From: Natronospirillum operosum
GTDB taxonomy: Bacteria > Pseudomonadota > Gammaproteobacteria > Pseudomonadales > Natronospirillaceae
NCBI RefSeq assembly: GCF_004768465.1
Contig: NZ_SRMF01000012.1
Coordinates: 30,535-94,534, forward strand
Direction of reading: 5' to 3'
DNA length: 64,000 nucleotides
Shown here piece after piece: positions 61,391-64,000 of this stretch (positions are counted from its first letter, which is position 1; each line of letters starts with the position of its first letter). A program made the translations under genes and the position numbers. Under the pieces are notes generated by a model. That model saw nothing but the letters and a program-made list of their open reading frames with translations, was not told the origin of the DNA and searched no databases.

Positions 61391-63094
61391 TCAGTCAGCG
61401 CTGGCGGATTGGCTCGACGCCACCGGATCAACCTCGGGCCCGGCCGCCTCGTTGGCCGCCGACTCCTGGCTGCCTGCCGCCGCATCATCGGACGCCTGCT
61501 TCAGTTTCTGCGGCGTGCCTGTACGCAGGGTTTCTGCCAGATCAATACCGATATTGCCCCCGATCTCCTTCATGGCCGGGCCCACCATGGAATAGCTCAT
61601 GATGCCGTCAAACAAGTCCTGCATGACCGAACGCTGGCCGCCACTGACCTTGCCCTTGGCCTCACCTGCGACCTCATTGGCACCACCGAGACCATGGACG
61701 AAGACTGACCGCATGTTCTGACCCACGCCGTCAAAGGGTGCAACCATTTCACGCAATACGTCCGGTGCCACGTCCAGTTCCCTGATCCGCTCGGCATGGG
61801 CAATCAGGTCGCGCGAGAGTGTATTCTTGGCCTCGTTGACGGCCCGGACGCCTTCAGCCTCGGCCTCTTTCTCGGCGCGGTGGGCTTCGGCACGGAAGAT
61901 GGCGGCCTGTCGATCCTGCTCGGCCGCCTGGCGCCGTGCGGTGGCTTCAAGCTCGGCAGCTTCGCGGCTGGCTTCTGCGGCCACACGCACCTGAGTCGCG
62001 TCGACTTCGGCTTTCTCCTGCGCCTGAGTCACCGCAATCCGCTTGCGCCGGTCGGCAGCGGCCTGCTCCTGTGCCGTGCGCACCGCTTCTTCGGCCACAA
62101 CGCGGGCCTGGCGCGCCTCCTCTGCGCGCGCCTCGGCCTGGGATTCGCTCTCGGACTTCTCGGCCACGGCAATGCGCTGTTCCTGCTCGGAGATCTTGAG
62201 CTTGCGATCCCGCTCAATGGCCCGGGAGCGCAGGGCTTCGTCCTTCTCCAGCTCGGCGTTTTCGGCCTCCCGGTTGGATGCAATCTCGGCCTTGCGTGCC
62301 TGCGCCTCGCTTTCCGAGCGGTAAACAGACACGCTGCGTTCTTTCTCGATTTCCGAACGCTCGACCAGCTCGCGGGCCTTTATGGCCTCTTCCTCGGCAC
62401 GCGCAGCCTCACGGGCATTGGCGATCTTGGCGTTGGCTTCGGCTTCGGCACGCGCCTGGGTTTCACGCGCCACACGCTCGGCGGTGATCTTGAGCGCCGT
62501 GGCATTGAACATGTTGTTCGGGTTGAGGTCGTCGGTGATGGTCTGGTCCAGGCCGGTCAGTGAGACCGACTCCAACTGCAGGCCGTTCTTGGCCAGATCC
62601 ACCGAAACAATCTCCTGCACCCGCTGGACGAAGTCCTGCCGGTTCTCGTGCAGATTCATCATGTCCTGTTCCGCTGCTACCGCGCGCAGGGCGTCAACCA
62701 GTTTGCCCTCGATCAATTCGCGCAGCTTGGCCGGGTCAAAGGTGCGATCGCCCAGAGTCCGGGCAGCCTGCGCCACACCCTCTTCACTTTCTTCCACGGA
62801 CACATAGAAATCGACCGTTACGTCCACGCGCAGACTGTCGCGCGTGATCAATGCGTCGTCTCCGTTTCGGCGCACGGTAAGCTGGACCGTGGAAAGATTG
62901 ACCTGACGTACCTCATGAAAAACCGGCAGGCTGAGACAGCCACCATCAATAATGACCCTGCGTCCGCCCATGCCGGTGCGAACGATGGCAATGCCGCGAG
63001 GAACCTTCTTGTACAGTGCTGCATAAACCAGGGCGATCGCGATCAGAGCTGCGATCACGATGCCTGGAACGGCGAGAATGGGTTGAATTTCCAT
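61391..63094 (-). CDS. yqiK: Flotillin-like SPFH protein, YqiK type
   Basis: This 567-residue protein has one N-terminal membrane segment (about 8-27, AVPGIVIAALIAIALVYAAL). The SPFH domain (about 35-210) includes RGIAIVRTGMGGRRVIIDGG and LTRDSLRVDVTVDFYVSVEES-like blocks. A long Ala/Glu/Arg coiled coil follows (about 210-430), then a flotillin tail (GGANEVAGEAKGKVSGG). Such proteins assemble into large membrane cages or microdomain scaffolds. It is the second gene of the yqiJ-yqiK-telA operon. Confidence 0.92.
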   Translation of the reverse strand: MEIQPILAVPGIVIAALIAIALVYAALYKKVPRGIAIVRTGMGGRRVIIDGGCLSLPVFHEVRQVNLSTVQLTVRRNGDDALITRDSLRVDVTVDFYVSVEESEEGVAQAARTLGDRTFDPAKLRELIEGKLVDALRAVAAEQDMMNLHENRQDFVQRVQEIVSVDLAKNGLQLESVSLTGLDQTITDDLNPNNMFNATALKITAERVARETQARAEAEANAKIANAREAARAEEEAIKARELVERSEIEKERSVSVYRSESEAQARKAEIASNREAENAELEKDEALRSRAIERDRKLKISEQEQRIAVAEKSESESQAEARAEEARQARVVAEEAVRTAQEQAAADRRKRIAVTQAQEKAEVDATQVRVAAEASREAAELEATARRQAAEQDRQAAIFRAEAHRAEKEAEAEGVRAVNEAKNTLSRDLIAHAERIRELDVAPDVLREMVAPFDGVGQNMRSVFVHGLGGANEVAGEAKGKVSGGQRSVMQDLFDGIMSYSMVGPAMKEIGGNIGIDLAETLRTGTPQKLKQASDDAAAGSQESAANEAAGPEVDPVASSQSASAD

Positions 63095-63158
63095 GTTCAG
63101 TCTCTCTATTCTCGATGAATGGTAGGGTTGTCAGTTGTCCTTTTCTTCTGCCAGGTTT

Positions 63159-63821
63159 TCAGCCGGGCAGAGCTGCTGCTCCTTTCTTCTTCAACAGGTC
63201 AGGGTCTTCAACACGCCTGGCCATGAACACGGTGCGGTCTTCGCGGGCGATAATGCGCACCGGGGTGCCGGGCGACAGTTGCTCGCCGCGCTCCGCCCGC
63301 ACCATGATCCAGTGACGCAACCCCCTGGGGCCGGCGATCTGCGCCTCCGCCAGTCGATCATGAGTCGCCACCCCTTGTGCAATATGCCCATGGCAGCCGA
63401 CCAGCTCGTTGCGATGAATACCGGATGTTTCCTCACTTGGAATGACACGCGCCAGGACGCCTGCCAGAAAGGACGCAGACGGCATGGTGATCAGCAGCGC
63501 CAGCACGACAGCCAGCAATGGCCACAGCGTAAAACCCAGCAAGCCGAGAACCGTATGCTGGATGACAATACCGCTGACAGAGAAAGTGGCCAGAATGACA
63601 ACAAGTACGACCAGGAAGGGTGCCTTGCCAAAGCCGAGCCATGAGAATATTCCCGGCGCCTCACCGGATTCGATATCGACTCGTGGCAGCATGTTGTCCA
63701 GGGCGTCGGACAATGCCAGGCCGAACAGCAAGGCCGACAGCTCGACAGCCGTCAGGACCAGTACTGCGAGGCCCGCAGCCATGAACGGCAAAAAGGCTGG
63801 GTCCATCCATTGCCCAAACAT
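63159..63821 (-). CDS. yqiJ: YqiJ-like OB-fold membrane protein (NfeD type)
   Basis: This 220-residue protein has an N-terminal membrane helix (LPFMAAGLAVLVLTAVELSALLFGLAL) and two more (FLVVLVVILATFSVSGIVIQ, LLGFTLWPLLAVVLALLI). A C-terminal OB-like domain (about 130-215) is typical of NfeD proteins, which pair with flotillins. The start was placed at the ATG five bases after GGAG; the ATG just before it is equally possible. It is the first gene of the operon, whose promoter must lie between 63822 and the hairpin at 63883. Confidence 0.88.
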   Translation of the reverse strand: MFGQWMDPAFLPFMAAGLAVLVLTAVELSALLFGLALSDALDNMLPRVDIESGEAPGIFSWLGFGKAPFLVVLVVILATFSVSGIVIQHTVLGLLGFTLWPLLAVVLALLITMPSASFLAGVLARVIPSEETSGIHRNELVGCHGHIAQGVATHDRLAEAQIAGPRGLRHWIMVRAERGEQLSPGTPVRIIAREDRTVFMARRVEDPDLLKKKGAAALPG

Positions 63822-63882
63822 CATCTCTCCTTGAATCGATTCGCGCCGATTATAGGCCACTCCGGCCCTGATATTTATATCG

Positions 63883-63920
63883 AAAACTTGCCATTTTCAC
63901 CCCATGAAATGGCAAGTTTT
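63883..63920. terminator. Strong hairpin, probable bidirectional terminator
   Basis: AAAACTTGCCATTT (63883-63896) pairs perfectly with AAATGGCAAGTTTT (63907-63920) around a 10-base loop. The stem is followed by T and G on the plus strand, giving a run of five T, and by TTTTCG on the minus strand. It probably ends a gene beyond the window edge, upstream of yqiJ. Confidence 0.8.
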
Positions 63921-63924
63921 TGTC

Positions 63925-64000
63925 CGGTAGACGGTAGACGGTAGACGGTAGACGGTAGACGGTAGACGGTAGACGGTAGACGGTAGACGGTAGACGGTAG
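63925..64000. repeat. Heptanucleotide tandem repeat CGGTAGA
   Basis: About 10.9 perfect copies of the 7-bp unit CGGTAGA run to the window edge and presumably continue beyond. It directly follows the hairpin at 63883-63920 and lies outside any gene seen here. Copy number may vary by slippage. Confidence 0.97.

Noticed and set aside
63925..64000. CRISPR array
   Set aside because: The repeat is a 7-bp head-to-tail unit with no spacers, so it is a simple tandem repeat.
1..64000. tRNA, rRNA or known riboswitch genes
   Set aside because: I saw no cloverleaf sequence or riboswitch core in the intergenic regions; a covariance-model search was not possible here.

Overview
The window looks like chromosomal DNA of a GC-rich gammaproteobacterium. 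It carries single-copy housekeeping genes (dtd, tmcA, folA, hpt, kbl-tdh, ald) in short operons with 1-4 nt overlaps. Soluble and secreted proteins are acidic, and there are cellodextrin, polar amino acid, zinc and copper systems. A marine or moderately halophilic member of the Oceanospirillales (Saccharospirillaceae-like) is my best guess, by general impression only. I saw no rRNA or tRNA gene, prophage, transposase or CRISPR array.

Layout. 0-10 kb is a stress and regulator region: an alpha/beta hydrolase, three AraC-type regulators, a SoxR gene divergent from an FMN reductase-MFS efflux pair with a textbook SoxR operator between them, and several small enzymes. 10-21 kb holds nucleotide and tRNA functions (a second purine phosphoribosyltransferase, folA, hpt, dtd, tmcA) plus prolyl aminopeptidase, glutathionyl-hydroquinone reductase, a 2-oxoglutarate oxygenase and an IadA-like amidohydrolase. 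22-27 kb is a polar amino acid ABC transporter with two substrate-binding proteins and a repeated upstream motif. 27-35 kb is a beta-glucan/cellodextrin locus: a secreted GH9 glucanase divergent from a CUT1 sugar ABC transporter (no ATPase gene) and a cytoplasmic GH1 beta-glucosidase, with two LacI-type palindromes between them. 35-38 kb is zinc homeostasis (zur, znuA, a DUF3299 lipoprotein, Zur-like box). 38-41 kb is a three-gene DyP peroxidase operon.

41-49 kb is the most unusual stretch. A gamma-glutamyltransferase, an Amidoligase_2 enzyme and a class-I glutamine-amidotransferase-like hydrolase are fused by overlaps into one operon. Just upstream on the same strand is a two-component system whose kinase and regulator genes are separated by a secreted Pro/Gly-rich protein and a TPR plus putative outer-membrane barrel protein. 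49-59 kb has Lrp-ald, a CueR-type promoter driving copA, an M16 peptidase, an orphan solute-binding protein and kbl-tdh. 59-64 kb is a four-gene membrane-stress operon (yqiJ, flotillin yqiK, a small membrane protein, telA), followed at the window edge by a strong hairpin and a heptanucleotide tandem repeat.

Several enzymes lack expected catalytic residues: the hydrolase at 15-749, the SDR at 9003-9719, the beta-lactamase-fold lipoprotein at 13188-14306 and the IadA-like protein at 20729-21889. The best candidates for undescribed biology are the gamma-glutamyl operon, the split two-component operon, the flotillin-TelA operon and the TTTGCGA motif set at the amino acid transporter.
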